A DNA stretch of 64,000 bases. It comes from Ariolimax columbianus (Eukaryota; Mollusca; Gastropoda; Stylommatophora; Arionidae). Below the pieces are notes generated by a model. The model was not told the origin of the DNA, made no database searches, and saw only the letters and a program-made list of their open reading frames with translations. The stretch spans positions 36,957,293-37,021,292 of the forward strand of contig JAVGWX010000004.1 in NCBI GenBank assembly GCA_036924085.1. The letters are read 5' to 3'. Positions 33,433 to 45,573 of this stretch are shown piece after piece (position 1 is the stretch's first letter; every line of letters starts with the position of its first letter). Made by a program: the position numbers and the translations under genes.

Positions 33433-34676
33433 TAATCTAATTAGAAATAGTCAGCATGGGTTTACCAGAGGGAGATCATGCTTAACAAATCTATTAGAAT
33501 TCATGGAGGAGGTTACCAAAATGTTAGATAAAGGGGAGCCAGTGGACGTTATTTATCTGGATTTTGCAAAGGCCTTTGATAGAGTACCTCATCAAAGATT
33601 ATTTTGAAAGTTAAAATCACATGGAATAGGTGGGGAAGTTGTCAAATGGATTGAAAATTGGTTAACGAGAAGAAGGCAAAGGGTGGGTATAAATAAGGAG
33701 TACTCTGAGTGGTGTGGAGTGCCATAGGGCTTGGTTTTGGTACCAATTTTATTCTTGATATATATAAATGATTTGGACATAGGTATGGGATCCATTATTG
33801 CAAAATTTGCTGATGACACAAAACTATGCAGTAGTGTCTCATCTAAAGCAGAAGTAGATATATTGAGGTCGGATTTAGATAACATTCGAGAATGGTCTGT
33901 AATCTGGCAAATGGAGTTTAATGTAAATAAATGTACAGTCATCTACATGGGTAGATCCAATTTGGAACATAATTACAGAATGGGAGAGAACAATATTAGA
34001 AAGATAGATAAGGAAAGGGACCTAGGGGTTATAATAGATCATACAGGAAAGGTGAGTGAGCAAGTTAAGTTAGCAGTGAAAAAGGCAAATGCAATGTTAG
34101 GTATGATAAAAAGAAATACATAGGAGCAAGGAAGTGATCGTCAAACTGTATAAAGCTTTAGTTAGACCTAGATTGGAGTACTGTGTACAGGTGTGGAGTC
34201 CTTATCATAGAGGGGACATAAACATGCTAGAAAGAATACAAAAAAGAGCGACAAAGATGATAGTGGGATTCCAGAATTACAGTTATGAGGAACGACTCAG
34301 AAAAACCGGCTTACAGTGTCTCGAAGAGAGAAGAATTCGTGGTGACTTAATACAAGTTTATAAGATGATCAGAAGAATCGATAAATTAGACTATAACAAG
34401 TTTTTTAAAATACAGCCACCTACAATAACACGAGGGCATAGCTACAAGCTGACTAAAGAGAGGTCCAGGTTAGATATTAGGAAATATTTTTTTAGTCAGA
34501 GAGTGTTGTCTGCTTGGAATGCATTGCCAGGGGAGGTAGTGGAGGCAGGGACAGTTAATGCATTTAATAATAAATTGGATGCGCATAGCTTTTAGAGCAA
34601 GGTGATGTAAATGTAACTGGCTGTATACAGACTCTTCGGGGTCTTCTAAACCAGTATAAAGACGTTAAGTTAAGTT
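33433..34676 (+). mobile_element. LINE L-B, longest copy
   Basis: RT from [19 protein letters not shown] through [19 protein letters not shown] (TGA at 33605), LIYINDLDIGMGSI, FADDTKLCSS (catalytic FADD kept), MEFNVNKCTVIYMG, DLGVIIDHTGKVSEQ, then RPRLEYCVQVWSPYHRGD to the C-terminal AWNALPGEVVEAGTVNAF. Damage: TGA at 33605-33607, a TAG where the PQG motif should be (about 33725) and a frameshift at about 34120. Ends CCAGTATAAAGACG with GTTAA units. The 5' end and endonuclease are missing. Confidence 0.93.
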
Positions 34677-34789
34677 AAGGAGTGGAGAAAAAAAAAAAAA
34701 AAAAACAACGAGAGAAGCGAACAATCTCTGGAACAGATCCAGCAGGTTTAGTATCGTGGAGTTGTAATAGCCCAGAAGGGAGGTATCAC

Positions 34790-35145
34790 AGACTTGTCGG
34801 TTCACAGGCCTAAAGGGAGGAAGACTAACGTCTGGTCAGGCAAAATTGACTGATCAGACTTGTTAGCCAGGGTCAGTCAAACATACTGACCAAGACCCGG
34901 CTTCCTAGTAGCCCTTCCTGGAAACGGGTTGTTTTAATGGCAGCCTGTCTAACGGGGTAAGGGATCGACGTGATCCCCGTAGCAGTGAGTGACATGCAGA
35001 TGAAGCCAATCATAGCACAACCTCATGGAGGACCCTAGTCTACATTCATCAGCACGCTCGGGAAATGAGGAAAGCTACTGCAACCCGCTACATAACGTCC
35101 TTTTCAGGGTTCAAAAAAGAGTAACCTACTCATTGTGGGCATTCG
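34790..35145 (+). mobile_element. SINE T, sense +
   Basis: Head GACTAACGTCTGGTCAGGC, ACTGACCAAGACCC, CCTGGAAACGGGTTG, AAGGGATCGACGTGATCC; 3' half GCAGATGAAGCCAATCATAG and ACTCATTGTGGGCATTC, ending CAAACAACG. No clear TSD. A run of about 17 A lies 90 bp upstream. Confidence 0.85.
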
Positions 35146-35149
35146 CAAA

Positions 35150-35350
35150 CAACGAAGTAGGCCATGGTCGGTCACTCGAAGAGCAGCAACTGACATAATT
35201 TGTCATGCAATAAATGGATTCCACGATAATGGAGAAACATGTAAGATATCATCTCCGCCTATTCAGGTACCAGTTTTGATTTACGGGTGTGAATCAAAAG
35301 CAATGTCCACATTGAAAAGAGATATCTAAGAACGGTGGACCGAGGAACAA
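35150..35350 (+). mobile_element. Short LINE RT-downstream fragment
   Basis: 35265-35345 reads PVLIYGCESKAMSTLKRDI then ERWTEEQVERS, the LLYGCETWTL region of a LINE ORF2. Too short to classify. Confidence 0.5.
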
Positions 35351-35526
35351 GTAGAAAGAAGTTGCGCCGACAATACGGCACACTCTTGAAACCCAGTCCT
35401 TGCAGACTGGTTTGACCATGTCTTTGCAATGAAAGGCGATCTGCTACCATGACAGCCATGGGAATATAGAGCCAAGGATCCAGACTACCAGGACGATCCA
35501 CAATTTAAAATGTAAATTAGTTAGTA

Positions 35527-35785
35527 AGTAAAGATCCCGATTTCACGCATGTGTGCATTTGGGAATATGGTGTTATGACCATATTTATCTTGACCAACGG
35601 CACACTAGGGGTGATGTTGTCAACATCACGCCGGCCGCCTTTACTTTCCTAGATTATTCTTGTACCCATTAATATTAAAGGCTGAATTGACCTCTGGAGT
35701 CCTACACCAACTGAATTACCGAACCCCAATCGTTCAGCTGGGAGGTCAGTGTACTAACTCTGCTCCCCGTTATGTGTCTGGATGT
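35527..35785 (-). mobile_element. tRNA-headed SINE, minus strand
   Basis: On the minus strand it starts GGGGAGCAGAGTTAGTACAC, carries GGGTTCGGTAATTC as a B-box-like site, and then a GTCCACC/GGGTACC-style module (on +: CTTGTACCCATTAATATTAAAGG) common in mollusc and other invertebrate SINEs. The family name is not certain. Confidence 0.5.
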
Positions 35786-35814
35786 TTTTAATTTATCGTG
35801 TTGTTAAATGTATT

Positions 35815-36015
35815 TTGACCATTTCTATTCTCTTCTGGCACGGCCACATATCGAGATCAAACGGTCTTGCAAATATCATCCTGCACGGCAGGGTGCAAAG
35901 GCAATATACAAGAATGGATCAATATCCGACCAGATGAGCAACAAGCAAGGGCCGCTGACAGAGAACGGTGGCGTGGGGTTGTCTTCATGAGTGCTCCAAC
36001 GACCTCATCTGTTAT
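35815..36015 (+). mobile_element. LINE C-terminal fragment
   Basis: FWHGHISRSNGLANIILHGRV matches the YLGHxxRxxGLExxILxGKV motif at the end of many LINE ORF2s, followed by VLQRPHLLCDDLT. 5' truncated and out of frame in places. Confidence 0.6.
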
Positions 36016-36094
36016 GTGATGACCTAACCTGATTCTCTTCTTCACTTCTCTTTCACATCTGCCTTCACTTGTTATTATACGTCATAGGTACAAA

Positions 36095-36345
36095 TAACTG
36101 TTGACCTGTCCCAGTATCTTCCCACTTACTGTGGCCTCGTGTCGGTTTTGCAAATTATTAGTTTTTGTTTTCCTAATGTTAATGCCCAATCCATATTCTT
36201 TACTTCTGTTGTTGACTTGTTTCCACCAATTCCTGCAACTCTCGCTCACTTTCAGCCAACAATTCTATATCATCAACATATCTCAGATTGTTGATTATTC
36301 GTTCCTTGATCTTTAGCGCCAGACGAACGAGGAAGAAGAAGAAAA
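36095..36345 (-). mobile_element. LINE RT fragment, minus strand
   Basis: Minus strand NNLRYVDDIELLAESERELQELVE (about 36225-36300) is the YxDD palm motif of RT. On the + strand the right border reads CCAGACGAACGAGGAAGAAG, a GAA-rich end like the tails of L-A and SINE S although in the opposite sense to the RT. Confidence 0.7.
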
Positions 36346-37171
36346 AGACCTTTTGCTCTGGCATCCCTTAAATCGAACTAAAAATTCGTTGTTTAGATGG
36401 TAAACAGACAAGATGACAACACACAAGTGACAATCTCACACCTCAATGTGACTAATTCTTTTCAGATCTTGCTGTTGCTACCTAGTACATGTTTCCAATA
36501 CAGGTTACTGTGTAGTCTAATGTCTTTTCCATCTAGATAAATTTATTGGAGGCGCCGAATAATCTTTTCATGCTGCGCTTTGACTTTGTAAAATACTTTT
36601 CTATAAACTATAGGCTAATCTTTGCAACACACAGAACTATCATTATCGTATATTCAGATACACTTTCTGGCAAATCTGTACACCCTACGCTGGAAGAAGA
36701 GCGACAAGGTAAGAAACGCGATAAGAAACGCTTCATGTGCTAGCAGAATGCATATCATCAAATATCGAGACTGAATACAGAAAATAAGACGGCTCGGCCA
36801 TCTCTGGATCATATCGATTCCACAATGTTGAAACAATACTGAATATCATTCTGTTGGGAGAAAAACATATTCCACCCATTGCTAGATTTAAGTGACACTT
36901 TGACAAAATTCTTTTTGAGCATCTAAAACAGTATTCTACAACATAAAACATTTTTAGTTTCTTTCAGCCTCTATGGGAAATACAAGGTAGTCTATTATAT
37001 CGACAACAGTCCTACTTTGAGCTAGCTTTCGATTCCTGAATCGATATTGACTCTAGTATTGCAGCAGAACTGAAAACTTAGATCGGCAGACCTGCTTTCC
37101 TTGGATCTTCATTACGTTCGAGATTTACAAATCTGTGTCGGTGTGTCTGTCCATATCACTGATTATCAGTC

Positions 37172-37400
37172 ATGGTTCATTTATCAACAACTGTAGACAG
37201 TTTTCAATTCTTATTGGAGCAGATAGAAAGGGAAGCACGCGACTTGTTTACCGGTACACGGGATGTGCTAGCAGTCGTGGGTGCCCTATATGCAGCAAAA
37301 AAAGTGTTTACTGTTTCCTCTAACATTGCAGAGGCCATAAGGGTGCATTTGTTTTGGCAGCGTCCAGTTAATTGGGTGGTTAAATATGGTCCTTGGGCTG
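37172..37400 (+). CDS. HSDL1: HSDL1 exon 1 (start codon)
   Basis: ATG at 37172, donor GTTAGT at 37401, ends after one base of a codon. Encodes MVHLSTTVDSFQFLLEQ, VLAVVGALYAAKKVFTV, IRVHLFWQRPVNWVV and KYGPWA, matching human HSDL1 VDSFYLLYREI, ALALVGAWYTARKSITV and KQYGRWAV. The start is chosen because the homology begins nine residues later, as in the family. No promoter motif seen; a 5' UTR exon could exist. Confidence 0.93.
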
Positions 37401-38575
37401 GTTAGTATTCTATTTTACAGTTTCATAATAGTTTTTTTAAATGTAATTGTTGTGCAACATTGCCTCCATTTAGTACTTCAAAAGACAAGTTTGGTGTTTG
37501 AAATGATTTGACTCTCACTCTGCTGCTACTGTCTACAAAACATGATTAATTACATGACAAGAATTACAATACCGATATTTAAAAAAACTTACACAAGCAA
37601 CAGTCCAGTAGAAAGATTAGATGTGGCCAGCCATCTCTTCACTTCACTTAGTAATTCCTCTTCTACTTCTGTGTGAGTTTTAGTCATAGTATATTTACTC
37701 CTAGTCCTATGAATGCGCTATGGAGTATGGTCAGGGATAAACTTGCTGCGACTTGCAATTCAATTGTCATTGACTATATCGTCATTCAGTACATTTCACT
37801 CGAATATTACCAGTACTCGAAAGGGAAGCAAAGAATAGTACACTGTAATCTGCTAATCATGTCCTAAGAGGCGAGTAAGGAGGTGCATGGTGCAGACTAC
37901 CAAATCCTGTAGTAACTTCTAAGTCACAAAAACTTCAACAGATGTAGGTTTGATGACCTTGTGTTTTGTTGACCTGTGCCCAACAGGCAGCTGAAAAGGT
38001 TTTGATTGATTGATTGTGTATTTACTTAGTTATGTTATTGTATGTTAATAATATACAAATTAATTGGTATTCTAGAGATGTTAGCAGTCATGTCACAGCG
38101 GGTTAACCTGTTAAAAAGTTAGTTCAGTTTTATTCTGACATTTAGACATCAAATACCACCAGTCAAAAATATCTAGATCTATCATAAGGAACTATGGCCA
38201 CATATTACTGAAGCCCAATAGAGAAACAAAGAATAGTTGCACTGTAACCTACTGAGCATGCTGTAAGAGGTGGCTAAGCAGGGTTTTGTATGAGGCTGGC
38301 TATCCCATCATCAGAAACCATAAAACCACAAGAAAAGGAAAAGACTGCATGGTAGAAGAGCAGCAACTAATTAAATAAGCAACACTGGACTGCATTTGTT
38401 AGTTACATCTTGGACACAGCTAACATCTTTATTTTAAAAATCTCTTTGATCTTTGTTATTCTCATCAGATTCATGTTGTTTATTTGTGGCAAGCACTGAT
38501 GCTGTCATCTTGTATTACTTTCTGCTGTTCTTTTATTGTCTACTTCAATTAGCTGATTAATTGTACGCAGAGTTG

Positions 38576-40984
38576 AATGAGCGAAATGGAAGAGGCTATG
38601 AGAACATTAAAGAAAAGGAAATCTCCCGGAAAAGACGGGATAACAAACGAAATGCTGATGGGGCTGGGCCAAACAGCGAAGAGGAAACTGCTATCGGTCC
38701 TGAACCAATGCTGGAAAAAGGGAATTGTACCCCAGGCATGGAAAGACGCAGTACTGGTGCCAGTACCAAAAACAGGAAAGGACAAAACAGATCCAAATGG
38801 ATACAGGCCCATCAGCCTACTGAGCTGTGTCGGCAAGCTGATGGAACGTATGATAAACACCAGACTGATGTGGCATCTGGAAGAAAAACGAATACTAATT
38901 CCACAGCAAGCCGGCTTTAGACAGCACAGATCCACTGAGGACCAGGTCATCCTCATAGCTCAGGAAATAGAAAATGCCTACCAGGCACAGAAACACACAG
39001 TAGCTGTTTGGGTGGATCTGGAAAAGGCATTTGACAAAGTCTGGAAAGACGGACTTAGAGTCAAGTTAAGAAGAAGTGATGTTTGTGGGAAAATGTACAA
39101 GTGGATCAACCACTACCTCAAACAAAGAACGGCCAGAGTCCAAGCACAAGGGCAGATGAGCAAAAAGGTGACACTCGAGCAGGGAGTACCCCAAGGGGGA
39201 GTACTGTCACCCACACTCTTCCTGGTATATATAAACGACATTACAGAGAATATACCAAGGAGAGTCCATAGCTCAATGTTTGCAGACGATCTAGCTATGT
39301 GGACCTCTGAAAAGAATCTCACCATAGCAAGAAATCGGATGCAGCAGGCCCTAACATCGCTGGAAGAGTGGGCGAACTCATGGCTGGTCATAATAAACGA
39401 GGAGAAAACCACATGCACAATATTCTCGCTTTCAATAAAACCCCAAAATACCAAATTAAGTTTAAATAGCAAATTCCTGCAGCCAAACGACAACCCAACC
39501 TATCTGGGAGTCACATTTGATCGGCGCATGACATGGAAAAGTCAGATCGAGAGAAACCGAATGAGAGCCAGAGAAAGAATGGCAATCATGAGGAAACTTG
39601 CTGGCACAAGCTGGGGAGCAGACGAAAGCATACTAAAGAAAATGTACACTGGAAGAGTGAGACCAGTTCTCGAGTATGGCATTGCGGCATGGACAACAGC
39701 AGCTAAGGCGAACTTCGATAAAGTTAGCAAACTTCAAAAGAAAGCCATGAGAGTTATAACAGGAGGCATGAAGTCAACGCCAATTGTAGAACTTGAAAAG
39801 ATTACAAAACTGCAATCCATGACCGATAGAAGAGACTCCAGAGCCCAGCTGCAGTCAGAGAAACTCAGAAGACTGACTGACCATCCAATGCACCAGAGAC
39901 TAAACAATTTGGGAAATGGGAAACTAAAGCGGAGAAACTTTGCAGAAATAGCCAAAGCAAAGATGCACAAAGTTCCCATAAACGCACTAACAACACCAAA
40001 ACCCATCACTACTGTACGAAAACCTACCTGGAGGCAGGATATATTTCCAGAGGTGGTAGAAAATATACCAGGTATTGTAAACAAAAACTGCCAGACTGAA
40101 AAAGAAAGGAGAGATACTACCCTAAGCTTCATATCGAAAAGCTACCCAAGCATGGACTGGACCCATGCATACACCGACGGTTCTGTAACAAACACTACAC
40201 AGAACGGAGGGGCAGGAGCATTCCTGAACCTACCAAATGGCAGACAAATAACACTGTCATTCGCTAGTGGTAAGTACACAAGCAATTTCAGAGCGGAGGC
40301 AGAGGCACTGAGGGCGGCAGTGGAAGAAATGGTGACACACAATGAAAATGAAAGCCATATAGTCCTGCTTGCAGATGCTCTCGCCGTAGTCACAGCGCTA
40401 AAAAGCCAGAAAAACACTGAGCTTAATGATTTAAGAGCAGCACTCTGCAAACTGTGCCAGCAGGCAGCACCAAAAAGGGTAGTGGTACAGTGGGTCCCAT
40501 CACACTGCAACATCCAAGGCAACGAGGAGGCAGACAGACTGGCAAAAGAAGGTGCAAGACTACCACAAACAGATACTAGTATGACGTACGAAGAGTCAAA
40601 ACGGCTTATCAAAGCCAGATACATGACCAAATGGGAAACCGAACATACTGGTTACACCAAAAACGATGCCTATTACCAGTTGAACCGAAGAGAGCAGGTC
40701 GTGGTCTTCAGACTTTGCACTGGCCACAATAGACTGAGGTACCACCTATTCAACAAATTGAAGATAGGTGGTACCGACGAATGCCCGTGCGGTACTGGTA
40801 AAATGACCGCTGAACATCTGCTGCAGAACTGCCCGACATACGAGGATCAGAGAGAGCAGATGTGGCCATCACCAGTGGAACTGCAAGACAAGCTCTATGG
40901 CAGTGGCGACAGCCTCAGGATGACCGCCGCTTTTTTCGAAAAAATAATGGTTACTGTCTGACTGCGTACGAAGAAGAAGAAGTA
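38576..40984 (+). mobile_element. LINE L-A, 2.4-kb copy with intact 794-codon frame
   Basis: Open frame 38577-40961. Residues: KSPGKDGI (about 15), VDLEKAFD (146-153), QGVPQGGVLSP (202-212), FADD (235-238), thumb YLGVTFDRRMTW, RNase H with YTDGS (532-536), FRAEAEAL, HCNIQGNEEADRLA, and zinc motif C736, C738, H747, C752. Ends in a GAA-repeat tail. Flanked by GTACGCAGAGTTG (38563-38575) and GTATGCAGAGTTG (40985-40997), one mismatch. The endonuclease and any ORF1 are missing, so it is a 5'-truncated insertion whose ATG is internal. RNase H-bearing I/Jockey-type non-LTR retrotransposon; exact clade not assigned. In HSDL1 intron 1. Confidence 0.97.
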
Positions 40985-41154
40985 GTATGCAGAGTTGTTA
41001 TTTTTTTCGTTCTTAAACTTTAATGCATTCATCCATAATCCCTAAAACGATGCTATATAGAAGCCTTACTTTTTTTTTTGTCATCCACTTTATCACACCA
41101 TGAGTATAGCAGACAGTTTAAGCAATGCTTTGTTGTTTTTCTTATATTTTTTAG

Positions 41155-41277
41155 TGGTTACAGGCAGCAGTGAAGGAATAGGATATGCTTATGCTTATGA
41201 ACTGGCTCTAAGAGGATTGAACATAGTTCTCATCAGTCGAAATGAGCGAAAGCTCACAAAAGCAAAAGCTGAAATAG
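41155..41277 (+). CDS. HSDL1: HSDL1 exon 2 (nucleotide-binding motif)
   Basis: Acceptor TATTTTTTAG ends at 41154; donor GTAAGA begins at 41278. Completes AVVTGSSEGIGYAYAYELAL, then RGLNIVLISRNERKLTKAKA. TGSSEGIG is the TGxxxGxG NADP(H)-binding loop; LISRN is the strand-2 end typical of NADP preference in this group. Confidence 0.97.
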
Positions 41278-41479
41278 GTAAGATGCTGCTGAGAATATGT
41301 TGTGACCACTTCCCTTATAAAATATATATATATAAAAGCATGTTATATTATCTGATGGGTGCAAGATGAATCTGACTAGTTGCATCTGCTATGCATGACC
41401 TCCAAAGTTAATCAAGTAATGGCAAGATTTCCCTAAAACAAAAATCTACATTTACCAGCCTTGCATGATTCTAGTCCTC

Positions 41480-41905
41480 TCCTTTATGGCTCCGAAACCT
41501 GGACATTACTAAGACATGACATATCAGTACTAGAGGTGTTCAACATGCGCAGTCAGCAGTGTGTCCAAAGCATCTGATGATATGACAACATTCGCAACAT
41601 GGAGATTTCTGCTAAGAAACACAGGACCGCTGGCAGGTTTCTTTGTTCAGTCATATCATACTGCTGGACCAGGAAACCCAGCCCACAAGATACTTTACAG
41701 AACTCTCCTCTGTGCCAAATGACATGCCCTGACTGGCTGGAGTCTCAGTAGAGGCCGTCCTCGCACAGTATTGCTTCAGTAGATAACAGCCTCCCCATCT
41801 GCTCTGGATGAGGCCTGGAGTCGTATAACATCAGTGGGCCGTGGATGTTGCCGATCGACACATCAGGCCTCAGATGCCTACGCAAACTCATTATTACTAT
41901 ATGCA
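41480..41905 (+). mobile_element. LINE 3' end with ATT tail, decayed
   Basis: SPLLYGSETWTLLRHDISVLE, FNMRSQQCVQS, YDNIRNMEIS, ending CAGATGCCTACGCAAACTC then ATTATTACTA. Same class of 3' end as at 29540-29870. Confidence 0.8.
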
Positions 41906-42065
41906 ATTTTATTGCACAGACAAATCAACAATAATTGATAAAACAACGCCAGGGATACATGCTCCCCCACCTCACACGTTTTGATGATGTTATACTTATC
42001 TGCGCATTTAATTTTATAAACATTTTCTCTGTCACTTCTGTTCCTTAATTTGTGTATATACTTAG

Positions 42066-42548
42066 TGGTACAGTGGGTTCCATCCCACTGTAACATCCAA
42101 GGCAACGAGAAGGCAGACAGACTGGCAAAAGAAGGTGCAAGACTACCACAACCAGATACGAGTGTGCCATACGAAGAGTCAAAAAGGCTTATTAGAGCTA
42201 GATACATGACCAATTGAGAAAAAGAACATACTGGCTACACAAAAAACGATGCATATTACCAGCTGAACAGAAAGAAAAGAGCATGTTGTGGTCTTCAGAC
42301 TTCGCACTGGCCACAATAGACAACAAATTGAAGATAGGTGGCACTGACGAATGCTCGTGTGGTACCGGGAAAATGACCGCTGAACATTTGCTGCCAAACT
42401 TCCCGACATACGAGGATCAGAGAAAGCAGATGTGTCCTTCACCAGTGTCAACACTAGACAAGCTCTATGGCAGTGTCGACAGCCTCAGGATGACCGCTGC
42501 TTTTTTCGAAAAAATACAGGTTGACGTCTGACAGCGTTCGAAGAAGAA
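42066..42548 (+). mobile_element. LINE L-A, short 3' insertion with TSD
   Basis: Begins at the RNase H end (VQWVPSHCN, with a frameshift) and ends TTCGAAGAAGAA. GTATATACTTAG flanks it at 42054-42065 and 42549-42560. An internal deletion removes about 20 bp near 42320 (between CAATAGA and CAACAAATTG). Confidence 0.92.
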
Positions 42549-42674
42549 GTATATACTTAGTGTTCCTTGTTCATTTGTGGCTTGCAGAGATGTTTGTCCC
42601 AGAAATGTTCTTTGTGGTCAGTTGTATTATTTGACTTTTAGGTTTGTGTAAGAATACTATACAATGGTACACTT

Positions 42675-43000
42675 AGACATACAGGGCAAGCCACGTTGAG
42701 TGACCATGTTTATGACCACGTCTGATGACTGCACCCCAGGCAGCCTGCAGTTCTGTTGGGGAGGTGGTGATTTGTTTCAACCAGGTGTTGCGAGGACAGC
42801 CACGAGGACATCTCCAGAATGAGCATGGCTTGTTCCTGTCCCTTTCCCCTACAGCCAGCCAGAGGATCTCGTGGGCCGAGACTTTCTCCATGTGGGCCAC
42901 ATGGCCGAAGAGGGAGACGCGGCAGTGATCAATCGTCAAGGCAATGCCTGCGAGTTGAGTATGCCAAACTACTTCACTGTTGGAAATTAGGACGTGCCAG
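42675..43000 (-). mobile_element. LINE C-terminal end, minus strand
   Basis: Minus strand LTIDHCRVSLFGHVAHMEKV, SFWRCPRGCPRNTWLKQITT and GAVIRRGHKH, the conserved C-terminal end of RTE/CR1-like ORF2s. Ends about 110 bp before HSDL1 exon 3. Confidence 0.8.
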
Positions 43001-43108
43001 TGAATCCTGAGGATGTACCTCTGGTGCAACTGTACTTGTGTTTCTAATTTGATCCTATTTTTTTTTACTGCAGTATTAGTACTTCATGCTGGTACATTTC
43101 TCTCACAG

Positions 43109-43225
43109 AAAGAGACTTCCATGTTAAAGTTGAATACATTGTGGCAGATTTTGCATCAGACAATCAACAGGAATTATACAAGAACATTTCAGAGAAGCTG
43201 GCAGACAAGGATATTGGGCTTCTAG
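43109..43225 (+). CDS. HSDL1: HSDL1 exon 3
   Basis: Acceptor TTTCTCTCACAG ends at 43108; donor GTGAGT begins at 43226. Gives ERDFHVKVEYIVADFASDNQ, ELYKNISEKL, ADKDIGLL, matching VETDIIVADFSS and DKDVGILV of human HSDL1. Phase 1 at both ends. Confidence 0.95.
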   Translation, partial: KETSMLKLNTLWQILHQTINRNYTRTFQRSWQTRILGF

Positions 43226-43384
43226 GTGAGTCTTCATGTGCTTTAAAAATTTCCTATAGGACCAAATGACTAACTTTTGCTCACAATGCTGGTTTCTGTT
43301 AATTAAGGTGATGTGTTTAAGAACAGCCATGAGGTTCCAGTTGTTTTGGCTCTCTCTTCTTCCACTCCTGTCCATGCTATCTAT

Positions 43385-43640
43385 GGCAGAGCCACACTAC
43401 ACCACAACTGCACCTTTACTTCCGCTACACTGTTCTACCTTTTCTGGTCACTGGGACCAAACTGCAACCTATAAAAGAGCCACGATAAACCACAACAGCA
43501 CTATTACCTTCTCTACACTGTTCTATCCTTTCCTGATCACTGGGACCCAACTGCATACCTGTGACAGTCACCTTTGTTTCTTCTATCCTGGCCCCTAGAA
43601 CCAAACTACAACATCTGGCCTACCCACACTACACAACTTA
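43385..43640. repeat. About 88-bp tandem repeat, 2.6 units
   Basis: CTACACTGTTCTACCTTTTC and CTGGTCACTGGGACCAAACTG recur at about 88-bp spacing. In HSDL1 intron 3. Confidence 0.75.
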
Positions 43641-43969
43641 ATGTGAACCGCACAGAACAAAGATCAGTTTATTTGTCAGCAACTGTTACTGCAGGGAGAC
43701 AATGGGCACACCAGGGATACCAATGCTTCTACTTCTGTTCTACTCTAAAACTACATAACAACTCTCTCTGACCACACGTGTATAGTACACAAATGAAAGG
43801 TCAGGGCTAAATTCCCAGGATTTGTTCACAAGAACTGCTATGCAACCAGGTTTCTTACCACTTTTAAGCTATGTCCCATCTTTCTTGGCAACTACCTATT
43901 CTGGCAAGAAAAAATATGAACAAAGGATATTCACCAGGGAGTTATGCATCTGCCTGATAGGTTGTTCAT

Positions 43970-44110
43970 TTCTCAACTAGACTACTTAATGTGTCTTTCA
44001 ACTACTGGTGTCCAATCTACTTATGACTGATCTCTCAACTACTTATGTCCAATCTCTCAACCACTTGTATTCGATCTCTTAACTATTTGTGTCTGATCTG
44101 CTGTCTCTCA
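43970..44110. repeat. Short (about 27 bp) degenerate array
   Basis: CTCTCAACTACTTATGTCCAAT-type units, about five. A similar but inverted array lies at 45420-45500, on the other side of the LINE at 44125-45235. Confidence 0.6.
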
Positions 44111-44124
44111 TCTTTTGTCTTATA

Positions 44125-45235
44125 ATAATAGCCATCCATCGCAATCGATGATGACAACAGCAGTCAGACATGTTGTGTTGCATCTCACCAGTAAGTTTGG
44201 AGTTGGCTGTATAGTCCAATTCTCGCACGGAAAATCCTTTTCCATACGTAGCATTTAATGTCATAATTGGACATGTGAGTGTCAGTTGTTTTGTCTTTTC
44301 GCAAAGTGCGTTTTTTCTGTGCTTCGAAGGCCCGGCAATGAAGGTGCCTCTGATGGTGGTTCTGCGCCATGCCTTGTGGTCCTGTATGAGGTTTTCTCAA
44401 GTGTTTGCATCAACGCTGAAGTGTGTCAGAGATACTTTAAAAGAGTCTTTGAAGCGCTTCTTTTGGCCACCGATTTGAGGCAGGCCATCTTTCAGCTCAC
44501 CATACATTAGTTGTTTTGGGATGCGGTTGTCTGGCATGTGCACGACGTGGCTGGTCCACCTGATCTGGGTCATCTACAACAGTGTGTGGATGCTCTGCAT
44601 TTTTGCCTTTATGAGAACCTCGGTGTCTGGTACCCTATCCTGCCACTTTATTTTGAACAATCTACGGAGGCACCTTGTATGAAAGTGGTTTATTTTCCTA
44701 GCATGTTTGCTGTACATAGTCCACGTCTCACTGGCATACAGAAGGGTGGGGAGCACTACGGCTCGGTAGACTTTGAGCTTCGTATCAAGCCTAAGACCCC
44801 TTCGATTCCAGACACTGTTTCGTAGCCTCCCAAAGGCAGCACTGGCCTTGGAGATTCTGTAACTGACTTCAGAGCCAATAGTAGTTTCCCTGGAAAGAGT
44901 GCTGCCAAGGTACGTGAAGCTGTCTACTGATTGGAGGCGCTTGCTCTTGACTCTGATATCTGGATTGCGATATGCGTCACTCGGGACAGGCTGAAACATG
45001 ACTTCGATTTTTTTGGTTTAATTATAAAACCGAACATGTCGCAGGCTGTTGAGAACTTGTCAACATATGTCTGCATGTCCCTTTTGGTGCCGGCAGCAAA
45101 GGCGAAGTCATCAGCAAAAAGCAAGTTTGAGATGGTTGTGTCCTTTACTTTTGTGTGAGCTTGCAGTGGCCTGTGATTGAAGAGTTTTCCGCCAATCCTG
45201 TATTTTATTTGGAGGGTTTGCTTTACCATACCTCA
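44125..45235 (-). mobile_element. RTE-like LINE, minus strand, 1.1-kb 3' part
   Basis: Minus strand: TTISNLLFADDFAFAAGTKRDM, FSTACDMFGFIIKPKKSK, DSFTYLGSTLSRETTIGSEV, LKVYRAVVLPTLLYASETWT, CLRRLFKIKWQDRVPDTEVL, with frameshifts near 44950 and 44580; the 3' end reads DCCCHHRLRW then ATTATTATAAGAC. LFADD is kept. Confidence 0.9.
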
Positions 45236-45573
45236 GTTTTAGAACCCTCTAACCAGATTCTGTATCAGGATGTATTAATTCCGCAGGAATAATGTGTGTC
45301 AGTGCATGCTGGCCATTGGTCAAGAAAGATAGGGAATGCAGAGATGAATTTTTCCTGCAAAAATGGAAGATGCACCAGATGGCGGGAACAGGGGAGATTA
45401 TTTAGGCCTTACACACCTCGGATTAGTGGGCAGTTGAGATATGAGAGATCAGACATAAGAGATCAGAGGTAGTTGATTCACAAGTAGCTAATAGACAAGA
45501 GATGGGGAAATGAAGGGAGGTCATGGGATAATTCGGCTGTCCAAGCAGATTCACCAAGATTGTCAAACAATTC

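Noticed and set aside
38577..40961. 794-codon frame as a host gene
   Set aside because: RT, RNase H and zinc motifs, GAA tail, TSDs and four further copies show it is a LINE.
44275..44825. Overlapping + strand frames
   Set aside because: Shadows of the minus-strand RTE-like LINE.
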